Counted from the stretch's first letter, positions 1 to 13,700 are shown. The stretch: 64,000 nucleotides of DNA from Kryptolebias marmoratus (GCF_001649575.2 NC_051432.1:24337780-24401779); one strand, 5' to 3'. Made by a program: numbers and translations. Notes: generated by a model not told the origin, from the sequence alone.

Positions 1-3000
1 AAAAGTAGCTGGAGTAGAAGAGTTTTGTAAATTGTTGCTGACGACAAAGAATATGAAGACAACAGATTATGGAACAAGCTGCTCATTTCCAGCGCAGCTC
101 TACCAGAAGAACTCTCATGAAAACTGGCGTACAAAACACACGTGATCGTATTCATGGTTTATGCATAAAGCTTCAGCTCAGTGTGTGTGAGTCCCTAAAT
201 AATATTTACCTTATCTTCTGACGTTTTTGCTGCTGTGGATTTACGAGGGTATATTTTATTAAACTGCCATGTTATAACATCGACAAAAAAAGATTGATTT
301 ATTTACAGTTGTACAAAAATAATTCTAGAAAAACATTTTTATTGGACATGATTTGGAAGTTTCATGCAGCTTCACTTACAGCTGTCCTCAAATAAATGCT
401 ATTTAACAAAATAAACTAATAAGAAAAAGCTTATTTTCCAGACATGTTCAGAGATATCAGATTTTTTTTTTTACAAAATTCTTTAACAAGATTCTTCACT
501 GAATTTAGGCTACTTAAAAATAAATAAATAAAAACCATGCTAACTTCACAGTGAGAGATGTGCGTAAAGAAAACACAACCAGTTCTAAACATCAGGCCCA
601 TTGGGGGAAAAAATGTGTGTAGCAGATGTCTTCAGTTCTATTTCATTTAATTTTTTTTTCTTTGGGTAAAAATTCTGTTAAATTTTGTGGCAATTAATTT
701 CATAAATTTTCAGAAATTAGCTTAAATTTTGATGTAACTTCTTTTTTTATTTCAAATGTCTAAAGTGTGTTATCATACCAGACATTAATTAATTTTAATC
801 AAGTTTGCTAATAGATTTGCAATCTAGACTGGATGTAATTTAAGTCCAAAATAAATTGAAAAATGCAGCCATCCAAATCAATTTCAATGAAAATTGTGAA
901 ATTTGGTTATTTTTTATTAGCATGAAGAGGCTCCGAGTTGCTGCAGACTAAATGCATTATACAGAGACTCTCTTTGACCAAATTAAATAAATTAAAACCT
1001 GTTTGTCTTTGATCTTAGCTTCATTGTTTGTGTCAGTTGCGTGATTCATCGTACATTTATTCATTGCCTGCATGCAAAAACACAAAAGCTGCTACTGGCC
1101 TTTTTCTGAACTTTTCCTCACAAAGTGAACTACCTTAGACGTGCGAGACCCATGGGAATATCCAAAATGAGAATGTGCTCATAAAATGCCTGGAAATGCA
1201 AAAAAAAAGCCAAATGGTATAACAGAGACTATGGTGCCATGATGCCAAGCTCTATAATATGCTTAGGTTATTTGATAAGACGGCTAATGGCTTTCCAGAT
1301 GTCTTTTCACATGTAAATGTTGTCAGGAGCAAGACTGTAAAGGAAATTCATGCCGATGTTATTGCTTTGAGAGAAAGAGAAAATGCAAAGCAATTTTACT
1401 GAATTATAAATGATGATGATGCTCCAACCTCAAAATTGAGTTCTTAGAACAAATATTGTGTAATTTAAAGCCTGAAGTATAAGCAGACTGACTTAGGACA
1501 TTTTTCTAGTGGTGGTTCTGTGCTACTGCTGATTTTAGCATCAGTTATTTCTCTTTTATCTCCCAAAGCAAAAAAACAAAACTGATGCTACAGAAGCAGC
1601 AATTCTTTGGTGGGTCGGCGCAAAATGACTAAACTGAAGAGCTGGATACGGGGTTCTGGAGATCAACCAGAGCATGTTAAAGAATCTGAGCTAGAGTTGA
1701 ATCTAAATTACACAATACATGAACTTTAACCTTAATGAAGTCGTAAAACAGCTTTAGAAAACTATTATGATTGTTAGTTTCATTTTTGTGCTGTTAATTT
1801 GATGGCATCTGTTGTGTTGTTAATGCACCACAGGGAGTGACATTTATATACATTTTAACACTTTCTTCAGCTTTATTTATAAATGCTGTTATGTGTTTCA
1901 ATGTCATCAGATGATATTTAAAGATCATGCCTAAAAGAGCATCTTTACACCCCTTTTATTACATTTTAAGCCAGTGCAACCTTTTGGACAACCTTTTGAG
2001 AGAAAATTTGTCGCACAAATTTTTTGAACACGTTAAAACTTCAAGTGTAAAAACTGAGAGTCAAGCTAAGAAATTGAGAATCCCTGCAGATGTCAAGACA
2101 CAATCTGTAGACTCCCTCACAAATTCTGTTTGTCGATTTGCAGCAGCAACCCAGTGAGCTAGTTGCAAACAGCGTTCACAAACACAAACCGTTGTTAAAA
2201 ACTGTAAAAATCCTGATGAGATTGATGTGCTGGTTTCCAGATCAGAAAATATGTTTACAGTCACATAATGATATAAATCTGTGGTGGCTGTCTGGTAATG
2301 GGAAATCAAACCATTTCTTTGTTGGAAATCACTTAGAACTGGATCCACCATCAGCCCTGAACCAGGACTGAAACCACTTTGAATAAAAAGAAATAATAGT
2401 GCCTCAGTATGCGGTTACAAGACTGTCCCTGAATCTCCAGGAGGTGTCAGATAGCCTCTGCAGTAGTTACTTCCACTGTTACTGAATACCTGCTGCTCTC
2501 CTGGCCCCTTCTGAGTGTGTGCACGTGCACATGCAGGACCCTGGCTGTGTCTTCTTACATTTCCATTGAAGTATGCACCATTTTTGTACACAAAACTACT
2601 GCCTATAGTTTATTCTCCTGCCGCAGTGTGTACATTGTACATTTTATATGATCCTGCCTTTGGCAGAAAACTTTCTCTCGGGGGCAATAAACAATCTATG
2701 CTTTTTCATGTGCTTCCTGGGAAATACGATTGGGTTCATGCACTTTTCCTTGTCCCTCTGTAAGAGCTGGTACGTCATAGAAGTATATCAGATAGGAAAC
2801 CAGACAATTGTGTAGCCACTTATAGCTCCTCTAGAGGGAAATACCCATAAAAGGTTAACATAAGTGACCTCTTAGACGGCTCTCACAGTCTATTAATCAT
2901 GTTAAGATGATTACGTAAAACAAATTATCTATCGAAGTGGGCTCAGGCAGGTCACAAGAGTAATTTCGGCTTTAGTAGCGCTGGACCTTGGTTGAAAACG

Positions 3001-3086
3001 AATACATCAAAGGTGAGATAATCCACTCAAACAAAGGCTCTATTGAACACCACTGGAGCAAAAATTTTAAAAGGTGAAAAGTCCAC
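1..3086. other. AT-rich non-coding DNA, no gene seen
   Basis: No exon, repeat family or RNA gene recognised. The block at about 2430-2790 is more balanced in composition and unique in the window, ending near a GGCAATAAACAAT stretch; it may be regulatory. Confidence 0.4.
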
Positions 3087-3106
3087 AAAAAAAAAAAAAA
3101 AAAAAA
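3087..3106. repeat. Poly-A run (20 A)
   Basis: Uninterrupted A tract in AT-rich DNA. No retrotransposon body recognised upstream. Confidence 0.9.
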
Positions 3107-3495
3107 CTTGGACTAACAGGAATTACATATTAGGTTTCTATATTGAAAACATGAAATGACAAGGTCATCAAAGTTTCATCCACAACACAACTTCACAAAT
3201 TTTTTTTTATTTTTTATGTTGTTTGGTTTTCTTAAAGATGAAACATTTTAAAAGGTTGACCAAAAAGTCCACAAACAGCTGGATCAGCTGACCCTTTGGG
3301 CAGTGTAGCTGCCCAATTAGAGCTAAAGATTCAGCCATGGACTGGACAGCAATAAACGATAACATTTTTAAACTCAAAATACTTTTTATTTCATAAAACT
3401 AATCATAACATTAAATCGGCAGAAGCAATCAGCAGAAGTAAATCGGTATGTTTGGATAAGAACATCATTAGTACATCTTCATATTTTAAGTAATA

Positions 3496-4105
3496 TTGTG
3501 AATACTGATTTTGAGTTTACAGCATTGTTTTATCTTATTCCTTTTGCATACTTTGTGCAATTTTAGCCATTCATATACTGTATAAAAACTTTCAGCTCAT
3601 TCAAAAGATGGTGCTGTGATTTTAATTTACAAATATTTTCTGCATAGAAAGACTTTGAGATCCTCAATTCTTTTAAAAACATTGTTCTCTTTGAAATCTG
3701 CTTTAGCACACTTCTTCTTTTTGTCTTCTTATGCTACTTTTAGTTTTAGCTACAGTTTTCTTACTTTTACATTTATGTTTTAGGTAGTATTTTACTACCT
3801 TTATTTCGAATTGTGCTAGTTTGAGCTTTAACCTCGCTTTTCACAAAATTTAGGTTTTATTTACTGTTTTGCAACTTTTAGCAAGTCTTTTGTTAGTTTA
3901 GCTTTCAGGTAGATTTTGCCACTTTTAGCTTCTAGATCGCCTTTTGCAACTTTTAGCTTTTAGGTAGCATTTTGGTACTTTTGGCTTTCAGCTCGTGCAC
4001 CTTTTAGCTTTAACAACTCAGTTTCAGCTTCTTCAGCAATTTTCAGCAAAGTTATTCAGCATTCAACATTCAAGTAGCATTTTCACTAAAAAATACAAGG
4101 TTTAA
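3496..4105 (+). repeat. Dispersed repeat family A, plus orientation
   Basis: Shares with copies at 46790 and 62976 an order of blocks: TTTAGCCATTCATA, a TCATTCA.GA.ATGG block, a CATAGAAA.AC segment, AAACATTGTTCTC, then a degenerate tandem of CTTTTAGCTA-type units and a closing TTCAGCA-rich end. No coding frame. Family identity unknown; probably a non-autonomous transposable element. Confidence 0.6.
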
Positions 4106-4242
4106 ACTTCTACACAGTGTTTTAGTGCTGAGGGAAACTTTGCTTGACTTTTCAAGCTACCTGAATTGTGGAAGAATAGTGTTCAAACTGGTGCTCTATG
4201 GGTGGGTCCATTGTCATTCTGTGTGTCATTTGCTCCGCAGCT

Positions 4243-4244
<2 letters not shown>

Positions 4245-4292
<48 letters not shown>
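4245..4292. repeat. (GT)24 microsatellite
   Basis: 48 bp of uninterrupted GT dinucleotides. The open frames crossing it are artefacts. Confidence 0.97.
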
Positions 4293-4294
<2 letters not shown>

Positions 4295-5606
4295 AGGAAG
4301 CCTTCACCATGTCCCTGCATGATGAGACGCTTCACGCTGCTCCTCTGATGTCATCACCACTCCCCTGCTGAAAGATTGTTGTATCCTCCCGGTGTCATTT
4401 TCCTTCTCCTCCTCTTCTTCCCGTCATGCCTCCACCACAGCTCCCCTTCCTCATGTTTGACTCCTCACAGTGACAGTTTGAGCTGCCATTCCCCGTCTGC
4501 CTGAAGGGTGTCAGCAGGACATTCTGTTCTTTTTTTGTTCCACAGAAGTGCTGATGAAAAGGGGACCACCTACATGGGCAAACACACTGCAGTGTAGTCA
4601 ACAAAAATTAACGGTCCGAGGTTCATGAAAATGTCATATACTGCCCTCACAGTTACATAATATAAATTGGATAAAACTGAACACTATTTGTTAATGGCAC
4701 AGCACTTAGAAAATGTAATGCTGGGAGCTGCTGTGTGGGAAAAACTAAAAATCTATCTGCATTGATCACAAATAATGGTTTGTATTGCATTGACAAAATC
4801 ATTTTTCAAGAAAAATGTTTTTCAATTAGAAGCAGGAATAATGAATCATACAGTACTACACATTAAAGAAAACTTCAACAAACATTGCTGTAAAACACAC
4901 AGCGTTTCTATAATTATCCTCCGCTCTGACTAATCTCGTTTTCCATCCTCACTGCTGATTTCAGACATAACTGCGCCCACTGTGCCGCTCAGCTCCTGTG
5001 GGTTGTTTGCCTGATTGATATAAAATGCATTGCTTTTGAATCTTTAATTTTCATTAAACCAAAGTGTTAAAGGCTTGTACAATGTCCAACACATTCAAAA
5101 CTGCCATCAGTTATCTCTCTGAACCTCTCATTAGAGATTCTGGCCACAGATTCGGGCTGCCACCACTGCTGCTGTCCTCAATAGGACACTGGCAGGTCCG
5201 CCTCCACTAATAAGGAGGAAAGTGCAAAGTCATAGCGAGGGGGAGAGGGAGCGCCACACCGTTCTTCTCTTTTTCTCTCATTTGCTCATTTTTCTTTTTT
5301 TTTTTTCAGTCAGTATTAAAGATGTTGAATTACACAGGCGAGGGGACTGAGGGCGGTTTATAGCTAATAAAATATCTATTACAAATTTTCAATGGTGTCT
5401 TTGTGACTTTTTATAAGAACTGATACCAATAGCTTTATTTAGAATGACAAATTATATCCCTTTTACAGCAAACTGATGCATTTTAAAAATGAAGTGCTTG
5501 AACAAATCTTTCATTGTGTGAAATACTATCTTTTAAAAAGTTCTGCATTCTTGTATTAAAATTAAAAATACATCAAATTTTCACACCAATCTTCATTGAA
5601 CGGAAT
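4293..5606. other. Non-coding DNA, no gene seen
   Basis: A pyrimidine-rich tract (about 4385-4450) and unique sequence. Nothing recognised as an exon. Confidence 0.4.
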
Positions 5607-5768
<162 letters not shown>

Positions 5769-7009
5769 TCTGTAGTCTTACTAACATCACTTTTATTCCC
5801 ATGTTTAATATCAGGTAATAAATGAATTTTGTGTTAAATCATTCCATACCTTCTTTCTACTCAAACCTTCATCTGACACACCCAAAAACTGCAGTCATCC
5901 AGATTTTACTGCAGAACAAAGGAGCATGATTTTGCACTAGAAGTCTGAAGTGCATAATGATGGTACAGTCTCCTGCTGGTCTTTTCTCTTGATGTCCGTC
6001 CACTCCGACACACCATCCTTTGAACAAACTGTAGTTTGTCCATCAGGTTGTCGGGAGGCATTGGTTGTACTTTAAACTTCTCAGGGTTATATAACAGAGC
6101 GAGCTAAATTGTATTAAATGCATTGAAAAAAAAACTATCATACTCACAGAATGTTTCCTTCGTCCAGATGAGAGTGGGCTCATTGAAGTAGGTAGATAAT
6201 GATGTCTTTAACTTTTACCACAGGGAAATAAACAACCTGTGCTGGATTCTGACAGGTGTATAACAGGTGGGTCAGTAATTAGCTGATCAAAAGAGACTTT
6301 TGAGACAGACAAGAGCAAATAGAACTTTTTGTTTCTTTGCAAAACATCAGGGTAGTAGCACCATGGTTTGGGTCTTTTGTTTGTTTGTTTGGTATTTTGG
6401 TGCATTTGGAAAGGGGTGATTTTATCAAGAAATTATTAAATAAGCAAAAATGTAATAACTGGGTCAAAATGCTGAGTTTAAATACAAGTTGATGTTGTGT
6501 AAAGGTCTCAAAGCATTAATTTATCGAAGGAGCAGCCACTCAGAATCCAAACCAAAGTTGCTGTTTTTTTTGAACACACAATGTATGCTCTCCTTCTGTT
6601 TACCCTTTATTAGTCAAACCCAACCAATCAGACCCCTGCAGGGTACGAAGGAGTGAATAAAACTAAATTAGGCTATTGATTTGAGAGTGTCTTTAAACAT
6701 TGAAGACTTGTGCGCGTGTGAATCCTCACACTCACTAATTAAGGGTTTATTCTAGGCTGAAATGAAGCATCCTGGTTAAAGAATTATTAGATGTCTGTGT
6801 GTCTTTAGCTGGGGAGACTCCTCATCAGTTACTGCAGCAAAGTCTTCCTATAAATTCTGATTTTATCGGGGTTTCATTTGTAGAAGTTCACCTTCTTTTT
6901 TCTTGGAAAAAAATACATTTTAACATACAGCTGGTTTCCTAAACTTGTGGGGTTTGTACTGAGATAAGCAGTGCTTAAAGTCGGGGGGATATTCTCAAAT
7001 TTACTGTTT
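5769..7009. other. Non-coding DNA, no gene seen
   Basis: AT-rich unique sequence with no exon or repeat family recognised. Confidence 0.35.
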
Positions 7010-7017
7010 ACTTACAG

Positions 7018-7210
7018 CAGTGGTGTCCAATCCTGGTCCTGGAGGGCCACTACCCAGCATGTTTTAAGTGTTTCTCTGCTGTGACACACCTGATTTGAAT
7101 GACTGAGTGATTAACAGGCTTCTGCAGAACTTGAAGACCTGCTGAAGAGCAGAGAAACAACTAAAACGTGCAGGATAGTGGCCCTCGAGGGCCAGAATTG
7201 CACACCACTG
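7018..7210. mobile_element. hAT-type MITE with target-site duplication
   Basis: 193 bp with terminal inverted repeats of about 35 bp (4 mismatches), starting CAGTGGTGTCCAATCCTGG and ending in the complement (CACACCACTG). It is flanked by an 8-bp duplication, ACTTACAG (7010-7017) and ACTTAAAG (7211-7218). CAGTG termini and an 8-bp duplication are hAT hallmarks. Non-coding and non-autonomous; I recognise this family as common in fish genomes. Confidence 0.9.
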
Positions 7211-7218
7211 ACTTAAAG

Positions 7219-8480
7219 TAACGATCTTATGATTTCTTATATTTGACCCAATTAAAGCAGCGTAGAGTAAGTCATGACTTCCTGTTTACAAGCAGTGTTC
7301 TGTGGGTAATGTAGTTTATAAGATCTGGCTGTAGCTTATTGTTTGTGAAACTAAAACCTGTTTACAGGCAGGTTTATGAGAAGAGGCGGAATGCTACAAA
7401 AAGTGATGGTAAGCTGAGATGAACATTTAAAAGGGATGGTACTACCGGCCCACTTCGAGCACTGGTAAGTTTCATGTTCTTCTGGGGCAGATTGTCTTCT
7501 GCAGTTTCTTTAGTCTGATATCATTTTGCATCCAAACTAAATCCTAGTTCTGATTTGCTTTGTCCCTGAGTCAGCAAAAACTTCACCTGTGCATTTATGC
7601 AAATGTGACACTAACTGTGACTGGTTTTATATGGCTAGCCATTGCTGCAGCTCCTGTCTGACAAGACATCTGTGCTGGTGCATAAAACTGATAAATAAAT
7701 TCCTCTGTAAGTACAGAAGGAAGGCTGGAGAGACAGAAAGTGTGCCGTGTCGATTGCTATACCCCCTGGCTTGACATACGAGTTGATATATGATGGAAGG
7801 GGAACAAATGATCCTTTTTATACTGCTGTACAGGTGGTGTGATAAATCTTATGCCCCTGTAGACATTTTAAGAGCAGCTTGGCCTGGTTTTACAGAACCA
7901 GTGCATTCGGCTGCTTAAGAAAAGACAGATAGGAACGACATAATGCAAAAGTTTGTGTTTGCTACCGAGTTTAGATTCCATGTTTGAGCATTGTGTACAT
8001 TGTGTACAGTCACTTTTATCGATTTATTTTTTTCACAGAAAAAGAAAAACACAGTCAAAGTATTGCTTTACAGTTTCACTGTGCTGATGCAAGAAAATGG
8101 GACTGTTGCCACTTCTAAGAATAGCACAATTGATTTGTTCGATGGAGTTTTGGTCCAGTTTCACCTGCAAAACTCACTTTCTGTGCAATGAAAAAAGATG
8201 CAAAGCCAAAGAAAGAAATGCTAATCGGTTCTGAAATCAATACAGAGATTTGTGTTACAGCAAATTGTAAACATTATGGGGAGTGAGGAGGTATTTGCTC
8301 TTCCTGTGAGCTGGAAGAAAAAATAAAGTTTCTTATATAAAGTCAAAAATATCAACAGCTTGCAAGACTTTTAATGTTGTGGCTCAAGAAAAAAAATGTT
8401 AGCATAATGAGAGTGCATCACCTAAAATAAAGTCTGTTATTTGAGGCTCAGCACTCCTTGAAAAAAAACCATATTGCCTT
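7219..8480. other. Non-coding DNA, no gene seen
   Basis: Unique AT-rich sequence; no supported exon. Confidence 0.35.
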
Positions 8481-8488
8481 CTTTCATC

Positions 8489-9065
8489 TGATGATTAGTT
8501 TCTAAAAGTTTCATTAATATTCGTCCAATTGGTTCATCAGAATTTGTCAACAAAGTGTTGACTGACTGAAGATGTCACACAATGTTTTGCTCAATATCTG
8601 TAAAACTGATTGAGTTCTAGTCCTTTTTGTATTGGCTGATACTGATTAACTGTGGTGGTCATATTGCACTGGAGTGACTTCAAAACTGAATAAGCTGTAG
8701 ATGTAGAAGCAAGAGTTTCATTAAAATTAGATCAGTGGTTCATGTGATATTTTGCTAACATGCAAACATGGTTGACATCAACATTTAAAACAAGAGTTTG
8801 AAGTAAAAATCTTGCACAATGTTGAGACTTCAGAGTCCGTCTTGGGGATGACTCTCAGCTACTATCACACCTAATTTTAGTGTAATATTTGTAAAATTAG
8901 CTGAGATATAACAATTTTGTGTTTTGTAAGTTAGTTGTCTATCTTGAAGTAAGTTGAGTCTAAAATATATTCAGTTGTAGGTGTACACCCAATGACTGAT
9001 TTCTGAAAGTTTCACTAAAATCCATCCAGTGTTTCATGAGATTTTTTTGCTAACAGACAGAGCTG
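8489..9065 (+). repeat. Dispersed repeat family B, plus orientation, two monomers
   Basis: Two degenerate monomers about 275 bp apart, each with a GTGGTGGCCATCTTGAATTG-like core (cores near 8655 and 8930) and the downstream CCAGTGGTTCATGAGATATT-like block ending in GCTAACAGACAG. Non-coding. See findings for the family. Confidence 0.65.
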
Positions 9066-10066
9066 ACTTAGGAGAGAATAATACAAAAAAGGTAACTGAA
9101 GGACAAAACGAGGCAACACAGTTGGACTGTCTAAAACAATTGCAGTAAAACACATCATCTATAGACTGATAGTTGAACTTTTAAAAATAGCAGCCTGTCT
9201 CTGTTGACAGCATGACCCCACATGTTGACGTTGAGCCAATGGGGTCACTGTGACATCAGGACCACTCATGCAAGCGAGGGATGATCACTGTTTGGCTCCG
9301 TTTGGGAGCGTGGATGTATTAGGATGGGTCAGTGGATAACCTTCTGCTGCCAGGATGCAAAATACAGCTGAACGCTGTGACACACTGTGACATTTAGATT
9401 ATAAAATAAAACAACTGAACTCACAAGCAGCTATTTTTGCTAAATAATTACTGCAAAAAAAAAAATGCAATTTAGACAAAGCTTCAAAAAAAAGAGGTCA
9501 ACATCTGGTTCTGCTCGATGTTTTACGTGTAACACAATCATTATTGCTTATGCAGAAAGGATAAAAAGATCTCGGAGCTCTAAATAATATCAAAATGGCC
9601 TGATAGGAGATCACTTTGCTTGTGCAGTCTCAGTACACAGACACTGTGATTGCATGTACGCACAGCTTGTATATGTATCAGGATCAAAAGCTGAAGGGGA
9701 AATTGATCGAGTTAGAGCACGAGAGGAAGCAACGAAAAGCTTTACTCAGAGAGAGATAACACACACACAGCGACACACACACACTGGGGGAGTTTTCAGC
9801 GTGAGGATGGAGCATCTGCTCCTCCCCACTGGGCCTTCTCGCTTGTGCAAGCAAACACACACACACACACTTAAAAACCAAACTGCTGCTGAATCTAATG
9901 AGGCCGAAGCCTGCTGGGCAGCAGGACGGCTGCTCCAGCTCGTCTCCGGCTCTCTGATTCTTGTCCCAAAGCCCCTCACACGTCATCTGCTGTTTCACAC
10001 CATCTCCACCGCTTCAGACCCAACAGTGGCTCCTTCTGGCATTGTCTCAGCAAAGTAACCTCACAC
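9066..10066. other. Non-coding DNA with short CA clusters
   Basis: CA-rich clusters at about 9760-9785 and 9853-9870 create a spurious long frame. No gene supported. Confidence 0.4.
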
Positions 10067-10092
10067 AAAAAAAAAAAAAAAAAAAAAAAAAA
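10067..10092. repeat. Poly-A run (26 A)
   Basis: Uninterrupted A tract just before a reverse-oriented family A copy. Confidence 0.9.
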
Positions 10093-10134
10093 GCTACAAT
10101 GGTTCTCAGTCGATTTAAGTAGCAAGCTGCTATC

Positions 10135-10560
10135 TAAGAGCTAAAAGAAACAAAAGGCTAGCTAAAGGTTAAGGTCCTGTTTCACTTAAAGTTTCACCTA
10201 AAAACAGTGTTGTGAGCAAAAACAATGGCTAAAAATAGCAAAAGACTAGCTACATGTAGCAAACGGACAGCTAAAAGTTTGAAAATACACAAAAAACAAA
10301 AAACACAAAAACAAAGCAAGCATCCAGGAGCAGATTTTAAAAGAAAACATTTTTAATGAGTTGAAGATAGCTCTGCATATTTTTGTAGAAATAAAATTTG
10401 TGAATACATTTAATCTTTAGAAAAGTATAACATTTCCAACAATGTCTCACTCATCTCCTGAACGAGCTGAACTTTTTGATAAACATATGACTAAAATAGC
10501 GCAAAGTTTTCAGATTGCCAAAACATTAAGTAAAATAAATTAAAAACAGTGAATCAGGAT
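10135..10560 (-). repeat. Dispersed repeat family A, minus orientation
   Basis: GCTAAAAG/CTAGCTA tandem-like blocks followed by the reverse complements of the family A segments (CTCATCTCCTGAACGAGCTGA and so on). Confidence 0.6.
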
Positions 10561-11264
10561 TCCACTATTATTTGGTTGGTGAGGCAGTTTGGTCCAAAGT
10601 CAGACTGAACAAGAAAAAAAACTTCTAACCATATTGCAGTTGTTCCCTGAAGTTTTTATAATTTTACATTCTACATTTATGATGCTTAAATATGTAATCT
10701 TTTTTACATAGATGAAAAAAAGACCAAATTTGATAAAGTGAAAATAAATAAAAACCTCAGGCTGGACCCTTCAAACCACCAGTACCGGATTGATGCTTTG
10801 AGCTTTTAAAAACAACAACTGCCATCATCAAATGAAAATATAAATTTGACTAATGCTTCGGATTATGAGTGCCTTGGCAATCAGCCTATTCTGAGAGCTC
10901 GTGTTTCATTCGCTCCGGCAAAATCTCTCTGGCCTTAATCAGAAATCTACCCGGTCCTGTCGGAGCAGAACCAGAACAACATGGGTTCTGTTCTGTGGCT
11001 GTACAGAGGGAAAGTTGCTCTGATTTGGTGCAGATTTAGAACACTGAAGCATCGACTTATAATTCCACCTTAAAGATCAAATTAAACTGAGTCACTGCTG
11101 ATTGATTTGCTTGTGCACATTTGTGTGGACAAGCAAATTCTGTCCTTTCTAAATCTCAGACTTTATTATTAACAGATTAACTTGTTTTTGCTTGTGTGCA
11201 CATGTCTGTTAGCAAAACACGTAATGAAAGATTGTATACATTTATATAAAACTTGCAGAAAGTA

Positions 11265-11560
11265 TTCACTGGATCCACATTTACAAATGATTAACTTTTG
11301 GAGTCCATTCGATTAAGGATTGCTGCAGCAGTCAGCTGATCTCAAAAAATTTTATTAATTTTGCAAATATTGACCTAAAATTTAATGTGGTAGGAGCTCA
11401 GAGTCATTTATAACACATACTTTGAGTGTGACATCTTACAAAATTATATGATGTTCTATATAATGTTATTTTCAAATTGGCTATAACTGCTTTATTTCTC
11501 AATATAAGATGATCTTAGTCTAAAATTCTGGCATAAAAAACAGCAGTGATATTGCTAACC
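11265..11560 (-). repeat. Dispersed repeat family B, minus orientation, degenerate
   Basis: Carries TTAACTTTTGGAGTCCATTC, CCTAAAATTTAATGTGGTAG and GATGATCTTAGTCTAAAATTC blocks in the order expected for a reversed copy. Confidence 0.55.
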
Positions 11561-12244
11561 ATTTAATTTAATTTTCTGTATTGTTTTAACAAATGTGACA
11601 GTGATGTTATAAGTTCTGATTAAATAAACATGAAATTTTTTATTTCCATACATTTGTTCTGTTTGACTCAATGCTGCCTGAAGTTTTGCACACAAATCCG
11701 TCTTCTGAACTCCACCTCCCTCTGACTTTTTGAGCTTTTTCACTCGTAAATCATTTCAATCTTTCTTTCCCTTTCTGTCTCTGTCTTTTCATCAACAGAA
11801 AGGAGAAGCGTAAACAAAAACGGCCTAAAGTCTTTTTCTGGTCCAACGCCCTCGAAGGAACGATACCCATTCCTGCCTGGTTCAAGTGACACTAACAGCA
11901 TATTGTCCTGCCTGGAGATTAACAGATTATTGGGTTTGTATGTGCCGGTAGTGTGTGAACACGCAGCCGTATCAGTGTTCATTTTAATCCAACATACAAA
12001 CTGAACCGTTTTCAGGTCACTCAGTGATTCACTGCTTGTTTTGTTGTCGTGACAGAAACGTTCTGCAGAATCATTAAATGTCATTTGCATTTTACAGGCA
12101 TCATAATCCTCTACAGCTCTGAGAGGACTACAGAGCAGTTTAGATGTCTTTACTAGTCTTGAGTATTCATCATCATATCAATACTTTAGATTACAGCAAT
12201 GATTTAATCTTGTTTTTTTACTGTAATGTTTATCATCCTCCACA

Positions 12245-12665
12245 GACAGAAAAAAGGCGATAATTTTTTGTAAATGTCTGTTTGTCTGTACCATTAGTAA
12301 AATATCTCATAAATATCTTACTGAACACAGCCCAATAAAGCTGTCAGATGATAATCCTTGGGTTGTCATCTACAACTGATAACAATTGGAATCAACCCAA
12401 GTCAAGATGGCCACTCGCGAATCAACTTTAGCCTGCACATAAATGGCTGAAACTAACTAATAATTTTACAGAAACTGAGCTAAAATTTGGTGTGCTAGTC
12501 GCTGAAGGTCATTCACAACACATACTGTAAGTGCTAATAGGTCACATGAGAGATATTTGACCAAAAAAGCTCTGTCATTTCTCAGTGTACAATAATCTTA
12601 GTCTAAAACTTGTGAAAAGCAGCGGGTGATATGCATTCCTTCAAGTAATAATAGGCTTTTAAGCT
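12245..12665 (-). repeat. Dispersed repeat family B, minus orientation, nearly full length
   Basis: Starts with the terminal AAAGGCGATAA block, then the ATATCTCATAAA, CAAGATGGCCACTCG and GCTAAAATTTGGTGTGCTAG blocks, and ends at GGTGATATGCATTCCTTCAA, the opposite terminus. Confidence 0.65.
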
Positions 12666-13119
12666 TTAAAATGAGAATAAAACTACAGGGACAAAAACCC
12701 TGTGATGTCAGTCTGCTAAAGAGAATGAGGGGACAAAGTCATCAAAAACATCCCCAAGGAGTCATCTCATCTTTATTTCAAGCCCCGTAGCTAAACTAAT
12801 ACAATGAAACGGGCCAAGGTGGCTTTTTATTTTGTACCTGATCTAAGGTGAATGTATGTGTGGAGGGCCATGAGTGCACCCTTGTGCCTGATCATTGTGA
12901 TGAACGGAGGTGCTTTATTTGTTATACGCTACACTCCTGTTGGTTTACCGTTACATTATGTCCCAAATTCCTTGTTTTCACATCTTTAGAGATGTTGTCA
13001 TTTGTTGTCTCCTGCTGCCAAATAGTGTGTTTTAATGGAATAGCCTGTGTCTGTGTGTTCATGCGTGTTTATTATCTGCAGTGTTAGTAAATTATCTCTA
13101 AACCACAGATTAGATGTTA

Positions 13120-13700
13120 AGAACATTTTCAGAAAACATTTATTGGATGTAGATGATTGACATCTGGAGTCAACCCAATTCAAAATGTCCACCACACCTG
13201 ATCAACCTTTATGATTCTGTAATTGCTTTTTGATTAGTATTCTTGATATTTTTAAATGGTTCCTCTTAAAGGAAAGTTTATTCATGTTTGTTAGTTTACT
13301 CAAATTACCTGTTATAGTTATACCAATCTTACTATTAGCTAAAATAACCTGATTGATGTTTTTTATTTCTATATTTCTGTATTTGATTCTGTTGTTATTT
13401 CTGTGTTGTAAAGCACTTTGGATCGCCTTGCTGCTGAAAAGTGCTATATAAATAAATTTCACTTCACTTCACTTAGTAAACATAACAATGGCTATAACTC
13501 AGTTAATTTTACAGATACTAATTTAAAATCTGCTGTGGTAGTAGCTGAGAGTCATACCCAACACAAACTCTGAGCGCTGACAGTTTCTTCAGAAAGGCTA
13601 AAAATCATTTTCAAGACAGAGATATCATACAACTCTGACATGAAAGCCGACAGCTGATATGCATTCCTTTAAGAAATTCTAGGTTTTTACCTTTTATATA
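13120..13700 (-). repeat. Dispersed repeat family B, minus orientation, interrupted by a retroelement tail
   Basis: The left part ends at GATCAACCTT (about 13206) and the family sequence resumes at AATGGCTATAACTCAGTTAA (about 13488). The DNA between (13211-13480) is not part of the family. Confidence 0.6.
13211..13480 (+). mobile_element. 5'-truncated non-LTR retrotransposon or SINE 3' tail inserted in family B
   Basis: Ends with TGTAAAGCACTTTGGATCGC, AAGTGCTATATAAATAAA and a TTCAC tandem (13461-13476), the typical 3' end of L2-like LINEs and their SINEs in fish. No coding frame remains. Confidence 0.55.

Noticed and set aside
9654..10058. 134-codon open frame
   Set aside because: Starts upstream of CA-rich clusters that give HT repeats; no domain, no splice context, and it runs into a poly-A tract.
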